From the NCBI RefSeq assembly GCF_009177065.1, contig NZ_WEZF01000004.1:186001-250000 (forward strand): a DNA stretch of 64,000 bases. Reading direction: 5' to 3'. This DNA is from Tautonia marina (lineage in GTDB: Bacteria; Planctomycetota; Planctomycetia; Isosphaerales; Isosphaeraceae). The stretch's first letter is position 1. The number at the start of each line of letters is the position of its first letter. Of this stretch, positions 50,366-59,623 are shown piece by piece. The notes beneath the pieces were generated by a model. It saw only the letters and a program-made list of their open reading frames with translations. It was not told the origin of the DNA and did not search any database. A program made the position numbers and the translations under genes.

Positions 50366-52132
50366 ATGTCACACCGTTGGCATCTTCGACCAAGTGACCC
50401 GGCTCAGGTGAACTGGTTCGCCAAGGAAACCCGCGTCCCTCCACTGGTCGCCCAAATTCTCCTGAACCGAAAAATCAACGATCCCGAGAAGGCCAGAGAC
50501 TACCTGGAAGTCCGGCGGAAGAAACTGCACGACCCCGAGTTGCTGCCCGGTGTGGTCGACGCTGCCGAGCGGATCGTCCGGGCCATCGAACAGAATCGAA
50601 AGATCGTGATCTACGGAGATTACGATGTTGACGGGGTTTGTGGTACGAGCATTCTCTGGTCCTGCCTCCGTCTGGCTGGTGCCAGAGACGTTGAGTACTA
50701 CATCCCGAGACGGGTCGAGGAGGGATACGGCCTCAACGGTGAGGCCCTGAACCGAATTGCCTCCGAACTTGCGGGGCAGGTCGTCGTAACCGTCGATTGT
50801 GGGATCACCTCGGTCAGGGAAGCGAAGCTCGCTCGCTCTCTGGGAATCGAACTGATCGTCACCGATCACCACACAATCGGTCCCGACCTTCCTGAGGCGG
50901 ATGTACTGGTTCATCCCCGCTTACCGGGCGGCGGGTATCCCTTCGGAGAACTTTGCGGCGCGGGTGTCGCGTTTAAACTGGCCTGGCAGGTTTGTAAAAG
51001 CTTCGGTGACGGCAAGAGGGCCTCTCCCCATCTCCGAGACTTCCTGCTCGGAGCGTTCGGTCTCGTTGCGCTGGCCACCGTGGCAGACATGGTTCCGCTC
51101 GAAGACGAAAATCGGATCTTCGTCCGATATGGCCTGGACACGATTCAGGCTGACCCCTCACTTGGGCTGACTGCCTTGATGCGGGTCGCCAACTGTTTTG
51201 GAAAGAAAAAATTAACCACCGGGAGTGTCGGCTTTGGCCTGGCCCCTCGAATCAACGCGGCCGGCAGACTTGAATGCGCCATGATGGCCGTGGACATGCT
51301 AACGACCTCTGACCCGACCCGAGCCGAGACGCTGGCTCAGGAACTCGACGCTTGCAACCGAAGACGCCAGGAGATCGAACACACGATCGTCTCCGAAGCT
51401 CGACAAATGGTCGATGCGCTCGGAGGCCTCGGAGATCGAGGAGCGGTTGTGCTCGGACATCCCAAGTGGCATCCCGGAGTCATCGGCATTGTCGCGGGCC
51501 GGCTTGCCGAGTTGTACCACCGCCCGAGTATCGTCATGGCGCTGCGAGACGACCTTTGCCAGGGATCGGGACGATCCATTCCAGGCTTCGATCTCTACGA
51601 CGCAATCCGATCCTGTTCCGACGGTCTCCTCGGTTTTGGAGGGCACCGCGCTGCCGCCGGTTTGCGGATGAAACCTTCCGATTTCCCATCGTTCGCCGAG
51701 CGGTTCGACTTGCATTGTCGAGGCGCCTTGACCGAGGAACAGAAACACCGCCGCCTCGACATCGACGCTGAGGTTCGCCTGGCCGACCTGAGCCTCAAGA
51801 TTGTGGAGTGGATCGAGGCTCTGGAACCCTACGGTATTGGCAACCCTCGTCCGATCCTCTCCACGACCGGAGTCCGGATCATGGGACAACCGCGAATCGT
51901 GGGAGAACGCAAGAACCACGTCCAGCTGCGTCTTTCCCAGAACGGCACGACCGTCAAGGCGATCGCTTGGAATATGGCCGAACGGCTCGGCTCACTGGCA
52001 GCCGGTACCGAATGCGCAGTGGCGTTTCTTCCATCGATCAACGAATGGAATGGGCGTCGAGAGGTTCAACTGGAAATCCGCGACGTTCAGGTCGGCACTG
52101 GCGGAGAACAGACTCATGCCCGATCAGCCTGA
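50366..52132 (+). CDS. recJ: Single-stranded-DNA exonuclease RecJ
   Basis: This is a 5'-3' single-strand DNA exonuclease in mismatch repair and recombination. The 588-residue protein has the DHH phosphoesterase motifs: YGDYDVDGVCGT (about 75-86), VTVDCGITS, VTDHHT, and VADMVPLEDENR. The DHHA1 domain carries GHPKWHPGVIGIVAGRLAE and GSGRSIPGFDLYDAI with the GGHRAAAGL motif. The C-terminal OB-fold contains LEPYGIGNPRPIL. All key residues are present. The ATG at 50366 has AGGGAG upstream. The last bases overlap the pcm gene by 17 bases. Confidence 0.95.
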   Translation: MSHRWHLRPSDPAQVNWFAKETRVPPLVAQILLNRKINDPEKARDYLEVRRKKLHDPELLPGVVDAAERIVRAIEQNRKIVIYGDYDVDGVCGTSILWSCLRLAGARDVEYYIPRRVEEGYGLNGEALNRIASELAGQVVVTVDCGITSVREAKLARSLGIELIVTDHHTIGPDLPEADVLVHPRLPGGGYPFGELCGAGVAFKLAWQVCKSFGDGKRASPHLRDFLLGAFGLVALATVADMVPLEDENRIFVRYGLDTIQADPSLGLTALMRVANCFGKKKLTTGSVGFGLAPRINAAGRLECAMMAVDMLTTSDPTRAETLAQELDACNRRRQEIEHTIVSEARQMVDALGGLGDRGAVVLGHPKWHPGVIGIVAGRLAELYHRPSIVMALRDDLCQGSGRSIPGFDLYDAIRSCSDGLLGFGGHRAAAGLRMKPSDFPSFAERFDLHCRGALTEEQKHRRLDIDAEVRLADLSLKIVEWIEALEPYGIGNPRPILSTTGVRIMGQPRIVGERKNHVQLRLSQNGTTVKAIAWNMAERLGSLAAGTECAVAFLPSINEWNGRREVQLEIRDVQVGTGGEQTHARSA

Positions 52133-52769
52133 TCCGCGAGCACTCGAGTTGGTCAACCATCTCCGGCAACGGGGCATCTCTGATGCGAACGTCCTCGATG
52201 CCCTGTTGAGCATCCCTCGTGATCGATTTGTCCCGGAATCGATCCAATCGAATGCCTGGGACGATCGCGCATTGCCGATCGGCTGCGATCAGACCATCAG
52301 TCAGCCGTTCATGGTTGCGTTGATGACTCAGGAGCTTGCTCTGACGGGTTCCGAAAAAGTTCTCGAAATTGGGACCGGTAGTGGATATCAAACCGCCGTA
52401 CTCGCGAAACTCTCACGTGAGGTGTTCACCGTCGAGCGGCACAAGGCCCTTTCCGAAGCGGCTCGCAAGCTGCTCGAAGGTCAGCTTCAGCTCTCGAATC
52501 TGCGATTTCGGGTCGGAGACGGTACGATCGGATGGCCGGAGGAAGCTCCGTTCGACCGAATTCTCGTGACAGCGGCAGCCCCCGAGCTCCCCGAGACGCT
52601 GTTGAATCAACTGGCCGAAGGGGGACGGATTGTGGTCCCGATCGGATCGGAATCCCAGCAACAGCTTCATGTTGTCGACCGCAGGAACGGTGAACCCGTT
52701 CACTTCCATTCCGTCTCCTGCCGGTTCGTCCCCCTCGTCGGTGAGCACGGTTGGAAGGTTCGAGACTGA
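52116..52769 (+). CDS. pcm: Protein-L-isoaspartate O-methyltransferase
   Basis: The enzyme methylates isoaspartyl residues to repair damaged proteins using SAM. The 217-residue length suits the family. Pcm motifs are seen: RDRFVPE near residue 40, IGCDQTISQPFMVALM, the SAM loop VLEIGTGSGYQTAVLA, and the C-terminal ILVTAAAPELPETLLNQLAEGG-type strand. The ATG at 52116 overlaps the end of recJ by 17 bases, with GGAG at about 12 bases upstream, so translation is coupled. No terminator follows at once. Confidence 0.93.
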   Translation: MPDQPDPRALELVNHLRQRGISDANVLDALLSIPRDRFVPESIQSNAWDDRALPIGCDQTISQPFMVALMTQELALTGSEKVLEIGTGSGYQTAVLAKLSREVFTVERHKALSEAARKLLEGQLQLSNLRFRVGDGTIGWPEEAPFDRILVTAAAPELPETLLNQLAEGGRIVVPIGSESQQQLHVVDRRNGEPVHFHSVSCRFVPLVGEHGWKVRD

Positions 52770-52824
52770 TCGTGGCTCGCCAGCGGCACGAATCACGCAC
52801 GAGCACGCAACTGCTCGAGCTGTC

Positions 52825-52830
52825 TATAAT
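52825..52830 (+). promoter_or_regulatory. Possible -10 element
   Basis: TATAAT at 52825-52830 is a perfect sigma-70 -10 hexamer, 88 bases before the ATG of the next gene. No good -35 is found at 16-18 bases upstream (AGCACG at 52802). It may be chance in this GC-rich sequence, so confidence is low. Confidence 0.35.
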
Positions 52831-52917
52831 ACGGTTCCTGGAACTCATCGTGTGGCCCCATCTCAGTGATCGTTGCCCAGTCGAAATGAGTTCTTGAAGT
52901 TCAAGGGCGCTTCTCCC

Positions 52918-53700
52918 ATGGTCGAGCGACGTTTTGTCTTTCCCGGTGTGATTGAGCTCAATGTACAGGCTCGCAGGCGACTGGGGGTCAACATTTATCT
53001 CATTGACGGTGGTAATGAGTACATCCTGATCGACGTAGGGTTTCTTGATGAACTGGGAGACGTTCTGGAATTGATTCGACAGATGAACTACAGCCTGTCG
53101 GCCTGCAAAATGATCGTTGCGACCCATGCGGACGCGGATCACACGCAAGGGCTTGCCCGCGCTCGAGAACTCATGAAGTGTCCGGTTGTCGCTCACCCGA
53201 AATCTGTGGCCCCGCTCGAATCGGGCGACGAGGTTACGACCTACGCCCGAATCGATGCGCAAAACATTCATATTCCGATGCCTCCCTGCAAGGTGGATCG
53301 AACGATTGACGAGGGAGACATCCTTGAGGTTGGTGACAAACGCCTGGAAGTCTGGAGTACACCGGGTCATACCGCCGGACAACTGGCGTTTCGGATGGGG
53401 GAGTTGCTGTTCTCGGGTGACAATATCTTCCGAGACGGCAGTGTCGGTGTGATTGATGCGCACCACGGATCAAACCTCCCGGATTTCGTGAAAAGCCTTC
53501 GGAGAATTCGGGAGGCCGATGTGGAGTTCCTCCTCCCATCACACGGTCCGATCTTCCGGAAGGACATCACCCTGATTGACGCGACCATTGCCCGGTTGGA
53601 AACGTATATGCACCTGGCAGACTTCGGCACCTGCGCCGTCGATTGGCCATTGCTCGACGAGTGGGAGGAGGAACTCGCCTCGGGCAAGCTCCCTGTCTGA
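52918..53700 (+). CDS. Metallo-beta-lactamase-fold hydrolase
   Basis: The 260-residue protein has the MBL fold: the motif-II sequence THADADHTQG at residues 69-78, His in TPGHTAGQLAF, Asp in LLFSGDNIF, and His in LLPSHGPIF. The usual HxHxDH reads His70-Ala-Asp72-Ala-Asp74-His75, so the second His is Asp. The metal site is otherwise complete. Glyoxalase-II-like or nucleotide-hydrolysing roles are common in the family, and the substrate cannot be set. ATG 52918 is preferred; TTG 52873 would add 15 residues. Confidence 0.85.
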   Translation: MVERRFVFPGVIELNVQARRRLGVNIYLIDGGNEYILIDVGFLDELGDVLELIRQMNYSLSACKMIVATHADADHTQGLARARELMKCPVVAHPKSVAPLESGDEVTTYARIDAQNIHIPMPPCKVDRTIDEGDILEVGDKRLEVWSTPGHTAGQLAFRMGELLFSGDNIFRDGSVGVIDAHHGSNLPDFVKSLRRIREADVEFLLPSHGPIFRKDITLIDATIARLETYMHLADFGTCAVDWPLLDEWEEELASGKLPV

Positions 53701-53890
53701 TCCGCTCCGCTCGCTCCTCGGGAAGTTGGAATCCCCGACATCCGGCACGGCCCACGATACTTTCGTTGACGCTGGGTGTTTGATAGGAAGGCTGGAACAC
53801 TGGCGATCGCTCGCCATGTTTCCTGGGATTTCCCCGGGAACGAGCGAATTCACCTCGCCAACACCAGCCCGCCCCGGGGAGAATCGCTCG

Positions 53891-54685
53891 ATGCAACGAT
53901 CTCAAAAGCTCACACTCGCACTCGGCCTTTTCGTCATCCTGTCTTCCCCGACATTGGCTCAGCGGCCAGGAGGTCCCGGTCAGGGTGGCCCGGGTCGCCC
54001 AGGTGGGATGAGAGGCATGCAGGGGGGATTGGTTCAGATTCTCTCGATGCCGCCCGTCATTGACGAACTGGGGCTTTCCGAGGAGCAGACGGAAAAGATT
54101 CGAGGTATCGCTGATCAATTGCGTAACGACATGATGAGCCGGATGCGCGAAGCCCGGGCTGAATTCGGCGACCTCGGTCCGGACGCCCGTCGTGAACGCT
54201 TCGAAGAGATGACCCGAACACTGGACGAATCCGCCCAGGAAAAGCTCAAGGATGTGCTGAAACCCGATCAGATGACCCGCCTCCATCAGGTCCAGGTCCA
54301 GTTGCAAGGCGTCCAGGCGTTTGCCAACCCAAGAGTCAAGGAATCACTGAACCTGGATGAAGAGCAGCAGTCAAAACTTTCCGAGCTGATCGAATCCTAC
54401 CGCGCGGAGAGTCAAACACTGATGGAGAACGCAAGGGAGGCCGAGCAGCGTGGCGAGATCATGCGACAAATGATGGAACTCCGACGCGAAACGCTCGACA
54501 ACGCAATGTCGCTTCTCTCTGACGATCAGAAGGCTTCCTGGAAGGAACTGGCCGGCGAGCCCTTCCAGATGGGTCCCAGAGCGGGCGGTCGAGGTGGTTT
54601 TGGGCCGGGTGGACGCCAGGGTCCTGGTGGCCGACCTGGCCCCGGGGGTCGCCCTGGTGCAGGCGGTCCTCCAAACGATCGTTGA
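53891..54685 (+). CDS. Periplasmic Spy/CpxP-like LTxxQ protein with Gly-rich tail
   Basis: The 264-residue protein has a signal peptide at 1-23 (ending TLAQ) and a Gly/Pro linker. Helical segments carrying ELGLSEEQTEKIRGIADQ and NLDEEQQSKLSELIESY repeat the LTxxQ type known from Spy/CpxP, a family of periplasmic chaperones and stress sensors. The last 40 residues (GGRGGFGPGGRQGPGGRP onward) are low-complexity Gly/Pro/Arg, probably disordered. CGGGGAG lies before the ATG. A bidirectional terminator follows. Confidence 0.8.
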   Translation: MQRSQKLTLALGLFVILSSPTLAQRPGGPGQGGPGRPGGMRGMQGGLVQILSMPPVIDELGLSEEQTEKIRGIADQLRNDMMSRMREARAEFGDLGPDARRERFEEMTRTLDESAQEKLKDVLKPDQMTRLHQVQVQLQGVQAFANPRVKESLNLDEEQQSKLSELIESYRAESQTLMENAREAEQRGEIMRQMMELRRETLDNAMSLLSDDQKASWKELAGEPFQMGPRAGGRGGFGPGGRQGPGGRPGPGGRPGAGGPPNDR

Positions 54686-54739
54686 GGTGACTACGACCTT
54701 CAGGACGTGTACGTGGTCACGTTCGGTCAAGCATCATGA

Positions 54740-54787
54740 ATCGTCGGGAGTCCTCGCCTTCACGCGAGTCTCCCGACGATTTCTTTA
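54740..54787. terminator. Bidirectional intrinsic terminator
   Basis: ATCGTCGGGAG (54740-54750) pairs exactly with CTCCCGACGAT (54770-54780), with an inner stem TCCTCGC/GCGAGT. It lies in the 99-base gap between convergent genes ending at 54685 (+) and 54785 (-). The + side is followed by TTCTTT; the other side is flanked by A-rich sequence, so both directions may be served. Confidence 0.8.
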
Positions 54788-57544
54788 CTCCTTGGACCGC
54801 ACCACGACCCGAAGCGATCCAACCCAGGTGCCATCACCCTCCTCTTGCGGTTCGACCAGGATCGAATGGGGAAGCATGGGATCGTCACCAACCCTGAGCC
54901 CAGTTCCGGAATGCTCGATGCGCACCTCAATCAACCCCTCTCGATCAGTCACGAGGCGATCTTCCTCCAACGACCAGGACTCTCCCGCAACGGCGAGGAT
55001 GAAGGGGGTCATCTCGTCGGGGACGTTCTCCACTTCAACCCTGCGCCGCCAACCGTCTTGTGTGGGATCGATCACTTCGGTCACTTGCAGACCCGGTCGC
55101 TCTGCAAAATGAAGTTCGTATCGCAAACGCACTCCGTTCCCCTCGAAGGTCATTTCCTCAAAGGAACCGAACCGATCGCGCCTCAACTCGGGAAGCAGAA
55201 CGCGCCCGTCGGCCTGCCGCAACAGGACGGGAGGCAACTCATCCTGAGCCACCCAGAGGCGTCGCCCTTCCGGGTGCCACTCCCAGAGGCGCCCTTCCTT
55301 GGTTCGAGAGAGGAATCCTTCATCCCACCACTGAATCCAGCTTAACCGATCAGTGTCGAACAGGACCGATCGATCCCCCTTGAGCCCGATTGCCAGGCCC
55401 CGTGGATAATAGGCTCGGGGGGTTTCCTCGGGAACGATCATGTCCCTGACAACCTGGGCTCGATCTCCCTGTCGAACAAGAAACTGTCGGGTTGCTGTTG
55501 ACGCGGACTCGACGAGTCGCGGGTCGCCAAGCGCTTCCCAAACCGCTCCGAGCTGCTCATGAACGGTCCCCTCCACGCCGGGCGCGGGCAGAAGGAACTG
55601 AGGCATCGCCGTCCCCGGAATGATGCGCTGGGGATCACTGAGCCAGCGATCGAAATAGGTTTTCGACATCCTACGGTGGGCCAATGCCAGATCCGGCCCA
55701 AGCGTTTCCGCCTCCCCTCCCGGCGGAACCTTTCCATCGAGAACGTGACAGGACAAACACCCGAACCCCTGGCGACCGAGCAAGGAAATTCCCACATCGG
55801 TTCCCAGGGTGATCGGGTTTGGCTCAGCAGGCTGATCCAGAACGACTCGATCAAATTCTCTGAGATAGTCACCAATCGCCTCGGCCTCTCCAGGTTCGAA
55901 GGCAAAGCGAGGCATACGAACCGAAAGCCACGGCCGAGCCGTCGGAGCATCTCCTCGAATGGCGAGCTCAAGAGATTCCGGTCGCAGCTTCGCACCCACC
56001 TGTGAGAGATCGGGCGGGGTCAAGGTCCCTTTCAAGGCGTTGAGTTCTCGGTCTTCGGCAAGGAAACGCGCGAGTTGTTCTCCGATCCCCTCGCCTCCCT
56101 TCCCATCGCGGGAATGGCAGCCAAAACACTGATGCCGCCGCAAGGCATCCTGAGCTCGGGTCCAGGAGGACACCGGAGCCGAACCGAGAGAGCTTCCTGC
56201 GAGGAAGGTTTTGATTGCGAACCGTTGATCCTCTGCAAAACCGAACCGAGGCACACCGAACGGCGGATCGTTGGAAAGACAACCTTTCTGGAGATTGGCC
56301 TGATGATCGAGCGGGACTGCCGATTTCACGGCCATCACTCCAGGAATGTCGTGACAGGACCGGCAACCGACCGTCTCGATGAGAGCCCTGCCCCGTTGCG
56401 GATCTCCAACGGGCAGCGGCCTCTCGTCTTCCGCAGGTTGATCGGTCGATCCTGTGGTGAGGTACGCCGCGAGATGCGCGGCGGCATCGGTCGAGAGTCC
56501 CAGTTCCGGCCGATGTCGTCCCGGTTGTGACCGGGCGGGACCAGCCAGAAGCATCGCCACGGAATCGAGCGTCCTCTTGGTTCCCAACCCCTCCAGATCG
56601 GGAGTGAGTTGAATTCGATCCGGGCGATCTTCCGACCCCCGAGTATGGCATCCGAGGCAACCTGCCGACCGGAACACGAGTTGCCCTCGATCCGCATCCG
56701 CCACATTCATTGCCATCCGAGCTTCTCGATCCGGAACGGTGAGGTCCTCTGCCATTGAGCGAAGTGCGGCCACAACGTCCGCAGCCTGTTGCACATCAAG
56801 GCCGAACCCAGGCATTGGTGTTCCGCGTCGTCGAGTCTGGGGATGGATCAACCAATCGTTGAGCCAGTTTGACTGGATGGATCGAACTTCCTTCAGCGCA
56901 GGCCCCAGGTTCGGATGAGGCGACACTCCTGGGATCGCATGACAGTTCGCGCACCCGATTTGATCCGCCAGTCTCCGACCGATCTCAAACGCATCCTCAT
57001 CCGGAGTTCGAACCGCCTCGTGGAATAACTGCGAGGGAGGAAGGTGTTCGAAAAACCCAAAGCTTGGCCCTTGCCAGTCGATGATGATCCGGCGATCCGA
57101 TCCCTGATGCTCGGAGCGTAACCGAATCGGAACCAGTCCAGGACGCAGGGCCAGGGGTTCGGAGAGCAACCGAGTTCCCCCATCGGATTCGATGGTTTGA
57201 TCCCCAATCTCAAGCCACACAGGGCCATCACTGTCGATGCGAAATCGATAGTCCCCTGACTCTCGAATCAAGAGCCAGCCTGACCAGGACGTGCTGAACC
57301 CTTCACTCGGGAGCCGAAGGTCGGGGACCGTCTCTCCCCATCGGTCCACCAGAGTGGATGCTCGACGGGTCAATCGAGGCTGTTCATCCCGGATGGGGAA
57401 CCATTCCACGACCAACCCGGGAATCAGATCGTCCGGTTCGGGTTCATCGTCATCGGCCTGTGCATTGAAGCCGCTCGTGGACAAACATAGGGAAAACCCG
57501 AGGAATCCGAAGAGAGCTCGAACGAAGCGATCAGGCAGGTACAT
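54785..57544 (-). CDS. Exported PA14-pentahaem c-type cytochrome
   Basis: The 919-residue protein has a signal peptide (1-30, ending NAQA). A PA14 domain lies at about 40-175 (WSGWLLIRESGDYRFRIDSD, then RIIIDWQGPSF), then five haem-binding CxxCH sites: CANCH 198-202, CLGCH 296-300, CRSCH 394-398, CFGCH 473-477, and CLSCH 596-600. Axial Met candidates include MPGFG (244), MPRFAF (544) and MPQFLL. The last 300 residues are a beta-rich domain of unknown type. It probably passes electrons in the periplasm, but no oxidase or dehydrogenase partner is next to it. The frame extends upstream to 57634; ATG 57544 opens the signal peptide. Confidence 0.88.
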   Translation of the reverse strand: MYLPDRFVRALFGFLGFSLCLSTSGFNAQADDDEPEPDDLIPGLVVEWFPIRDEQPRLTRRASTLVDRWGETVPDLRLPSEGFSTSWSGWLLIRESGDYRFRIDSDGPVWLEIGDQTIESDGGTRLLSEPLALRPGLVPIRLRSEHQGSDRRIIIDWQGPSFGFFEHLPPSQLFHEAVRTPDEDAFEIGRRLADQIGCANCHAIPGVSPHPNLGPALKEVRSIQSNWLNDWLIHPQTRRRGTPMPGFGLDVQQAADVVAALRSMAEDLTVPDREARMAMNVADADRGQLVFRSAGCLGCHTRGSEDRPDRIQLTPDLEGLGTKRTLDSVAMLLAGPARSQPGRHRPELGLSTDAAAHLAAYLTTGSTDQPAEDERPLPVGDPQRGRALIETVGCRSCHDIPGVMAVKSAVPLDHQANLQKGCLSNDPPFGVPRFGFAEDQRFAIKTFLAGSSLGSAPVSSWTRAQDALRRHQCFGCHSRDGKGGEGIGEQLARFLAEDRELNALKGTLTPPDLSQVGAKLRPESLELAIRGDAPTARPWLSVRMPRFAFEPGEAEAIGDYLREFDRVVLDQPAEPNPITLGTDVGISLLGRQGFGCLSCHVLDGKVPPGGEAETLGPDLALAHRRMSKTYFDRWLSDPQRIIPGTAMPQFLLPAPGVEGTVHEQLGAVWEALGDPRLVESASTATRQFLVRQGDRAQVVRDMIVPEETPRAYYPRGLAIGLKGDRSVLFDTDRLSWIQWWDEGFLSRTKEGRLWEWHPEGRRLWVAQDELPPVLLRQADGRVLLPELRRDRFGSFEEMTFEGNGVRLRYELHFAERPGLQVTEVIDPTQDGWRRRVEVENVPDEMTPFILAVAGESWSLEEDRLVTDREGLIEVRIEHSGTGLRVGDDPMLPHSILVEPQEEGDGTWVGSLRVVVRSKE

Positions 57545-57647
57545 TGGTTTTCCGGGAGCATTGCAAGAAGGGCAGAACGCAAAAGAATCGATTGGATCGA
57601 GTCTAGTCCCGCCCCGCTCGGCCCCGCAAGTCAACGACGCAAATGAA

Positions 57648-57686
57648 GACCGGGCCGCGAGACCTTAATTGCCTCACGACCCGGTC
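57648..57686 (-). terminator. Hairpin terminator of the Wza-like gene (minus strand)
   Basis: GACCGGGCCGCGA (57648-57660) pairs with TCACGACCCGGTC (57674-57686) over 13 positions. Read on the minus strand, two of the pairs are G-U wobbles; read on the plus strand they would be C-A mismatches. This fits use on the minus strand. A T-rich run (TTCATTTGCG) follows on the minus side. It lies between the stop of the Wza-like gene at 57718 and the cytochrome start. Confidence 0.72.
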
Positions 57687-57717
57687 CATGCTGTCCGAGA
57701 ATGATCAACCCGACAGC

Positions 57718-58623
57718 TTAGCGAACCCCAAGGGCCGGATTGGCGGGATTCGGGAGAATCCCACTCGTGGTCTGCTGTCCCTGGAGCGGAATGTTCAGGA
57801 ATCTCAAGCTCTGAGATGCGAAGGAGTAAATCTGGATACCATTGACCACCGTAAAGAACGGTTCGGCAATCCGATTCAGGAACACGCTGGTCCGAACAAT
57901 CGGGTCACGATAGACGACAATTCGATCGCCCGGCATTAATTGATAATTCGTTGTGGTGTCGCCTGCGTTCACAATCGCCGCGAGGTTCACCGGCAACACC
58001 TGGGCACAACACGCTCCCGGAGGAGCTGGTCTCACCAGGCGAATGTTTTGAGTCGCAGCGGTGGGGAGCAATCCCCCCGCGTAGTTGATGGCATCGAGCA
58101 CGGTTTCGTTGCCGGTCAACACTAAGCGGCCCGGCTGAATCACATCTCCCTGAATATAATAAACTTTGCTATTATACGAGGAGATGTCGACAAAAATACG
58201 ATTTGACTCTTTTGGAGGGATCCGTTCGTATTCGAGCGTGTCGGGATTCAGCTCAATCAACCCGAGGGCTTCGTCCGTCAGAAATTGCCTGAGGTGAATG
58301 ATGACCTTTTCTTTGACCTCAGACACGGTCAAGCCGGCCACGTAAATTTCGCCGTAGAAATCGAGCGAAACCTTTCCGTCAGGCCGAACGAGACGTTCAC
58401 CTGTGATCGGTCGGCCAGGTAATGCTTCGAGCACCTCGATTCGGATCAAATCCGGCGGCTCAACCACATATTCTGGCATCGAGGTTTTTTCAAGTTCCCT
58501 TGGAAGATTGCTCTGGGCAATCTTTTCCTCGGGCGTCCTGACCGTCTGACATCCGCAGGCGATCAGGGCGAGCAGCGGCACGACCCAGGGCAGCCGCCAT
58601 CGAGCCGTCCGTGTGCGATCCAT
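57718..58623 (-). CDS. Wza/GumB-like polysaccharide export lipoprotein
   Basis: The 301-residue protein has a signal peptide with lipobox ALIACGC near residue 25, so it is a predicted outer-membrane lipoprotein. The polysaccharide-export domain follows: YVVEPPDLIRIEVLEALPG, RLVRPDGKVSLDFYGEIYVAGLT, and SLBB-like YYIQGDVIQPGRLVLTGNETVLDAINYAGGL. The closing region has PGDRIVVYRDP. It should form or line a secretion channel for exopolysaccharide. AGGAG lies before the ATG. The rest of an export locus is not seen in the window. Confidence 0.88.
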   Translation of the reverse strand: MDRTRTARWRLPWVVPLLALIACGCQTVRTPEEKIAQSNLPRELEKTSMPEYVVEPPDLIRIEVLEALPGRPITGERLVRPDGKVSLDFYGEIYVAGLTVSEVKEKVIIHLRQFLTDEALGLIELNPDTLEYERIPPKESNRIFVDISSYNSKVYYIQGDVIQPGRLVLTGNETVLDAINYAGGLLPTAATQNIRLVRPAPPGACCAQVLPVNLAAIVNAGDTTTNYQLMPGDRIVVYRDPIVRTSVFLNRIAEPFFTVVNGIQIYSFASQSLRFLNIPLQGQQTTSGILPNPANPALGVR

Positions 58624-58820
58624 GCGAGACTCCTGCCCGTCGAACCGGGTCCGGCCGTCGGTGGGTCGACTCCGCCCCCCGCCGACTCCTTTGGGGAACG
58701 ACCACAAGCACATTGCTCGGGGGCGACCACCCTCTCTCCTGATCTCCGGAGCTTTCCCCTTGACACAGGGCCAGGGGCAAACTCCACTCACACTATCCAT
58801 CGGCAAGAATGCCCCGAGGC

Positions 58821-59252
58821 TCAACTCTGATCTTCCCGCCGACCCGATTCCCGCATCCGACGGCCGAAAAAATGCCGGTATCGATTCGAGTGCGCCGAAG
58901 CGGGCGAAGCCTTTGAGCGCTCGATCACGTTCGATCTCCCGAAATACTGAGACGCAGTCGTTCCCCCCGGCCGAGATTGATGATAGGGGGACTGAGTCTG
59001 TTGCATTTCTTGCTCAACCATGCGCTTCTCGCCGCTCTCCTGCTGAGCCATCCGAAGCCGAGCCGCAAGGGCAAACAGGGAAACGCTCCGATTTCCCGCC
59101 CTTCCAGCCCAGGTGTGACTCGCATAGTAAGGGTCCGTGAAACGACTGTGAGGAACAGGAGTCCGACTAAACTCCTGAGCGTTTCCCCAATGAACTCCCA
59201 GCCCCAACCCCAGAACGGTCAAAAAGATTCTGATTAGCATCCGGCGCACCAT
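58821..59252 (-). CDS. Small secreted protein of unknown function
   Basis: The 143-residue protein begins MVRRMLIRIFLTVLGLGL, a signal peptide ending about GNAQ at residue 26. The mature protein is polar, with PHSRFTDPYYASHTWAGRAG and a Gln/Arg-rich stretch, and ends in a very basic tail. I recognise no family. GGAGG lies 10 bases before the ATG at 59252. It lies upstream of the Wza-like gene with a 197-base gap that contains no gene. Confidence 0.6.
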   Translation of the reverse strand: MVRRMLIRIFLTVLGLGLGVHWGNAQEFSRTPVPHSRFTDPYYASHTWAGRAGNRSVSLFALAARLRMAQQESGEKRMVEQEMQQTQSPYHQSRPGGTTASQYFGRSNVIERSKASPASAHSNRYRHFFGRRMRESGRREDQS

Positions 59253-59623
59253 GACTTCATTTCCTCCCTGACCTCGAGTCCCGCTCGTTCTGCTTCCATC
59301 GATCCGGAACCGCCCCAGTCATCACAATCCTTCAGATCCGAAGGATTTTTTTAGCTTGACCAACCCAGGACCGCACTGCCTCTCGGCCATTCCAGAATGG
59401 AGGCCACTCCCCTACCCCATCCATGAAGGACAAAGACGCCGAAGAGCCCTCGAGACGAAAGACTGCCCAGCCCCCCCTGGTTGCCAATAAAACCCGTTTC
59501 CCCCCATTTACTGAAGGTTGTTCCAGGAATTGCCCGATCGATGTGGTGAGAGGCTGGGGAGCCGGACTCAGGGAGGTCACGGAGTGTCCCGAAGCCGAGT
59601 CATCATTCAGCGAGGCGAAGGCG
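59253..59623. other. Divergent intergenic region
   Basis: About 370 bases between a minus-strand small secreted protein and a plus-strand secreted protein. The open frame running from 59423 into the next gene has no family character before 59624. Promoters for both genes should lie here, and no convincing element was seen. Confidence 0.35.
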
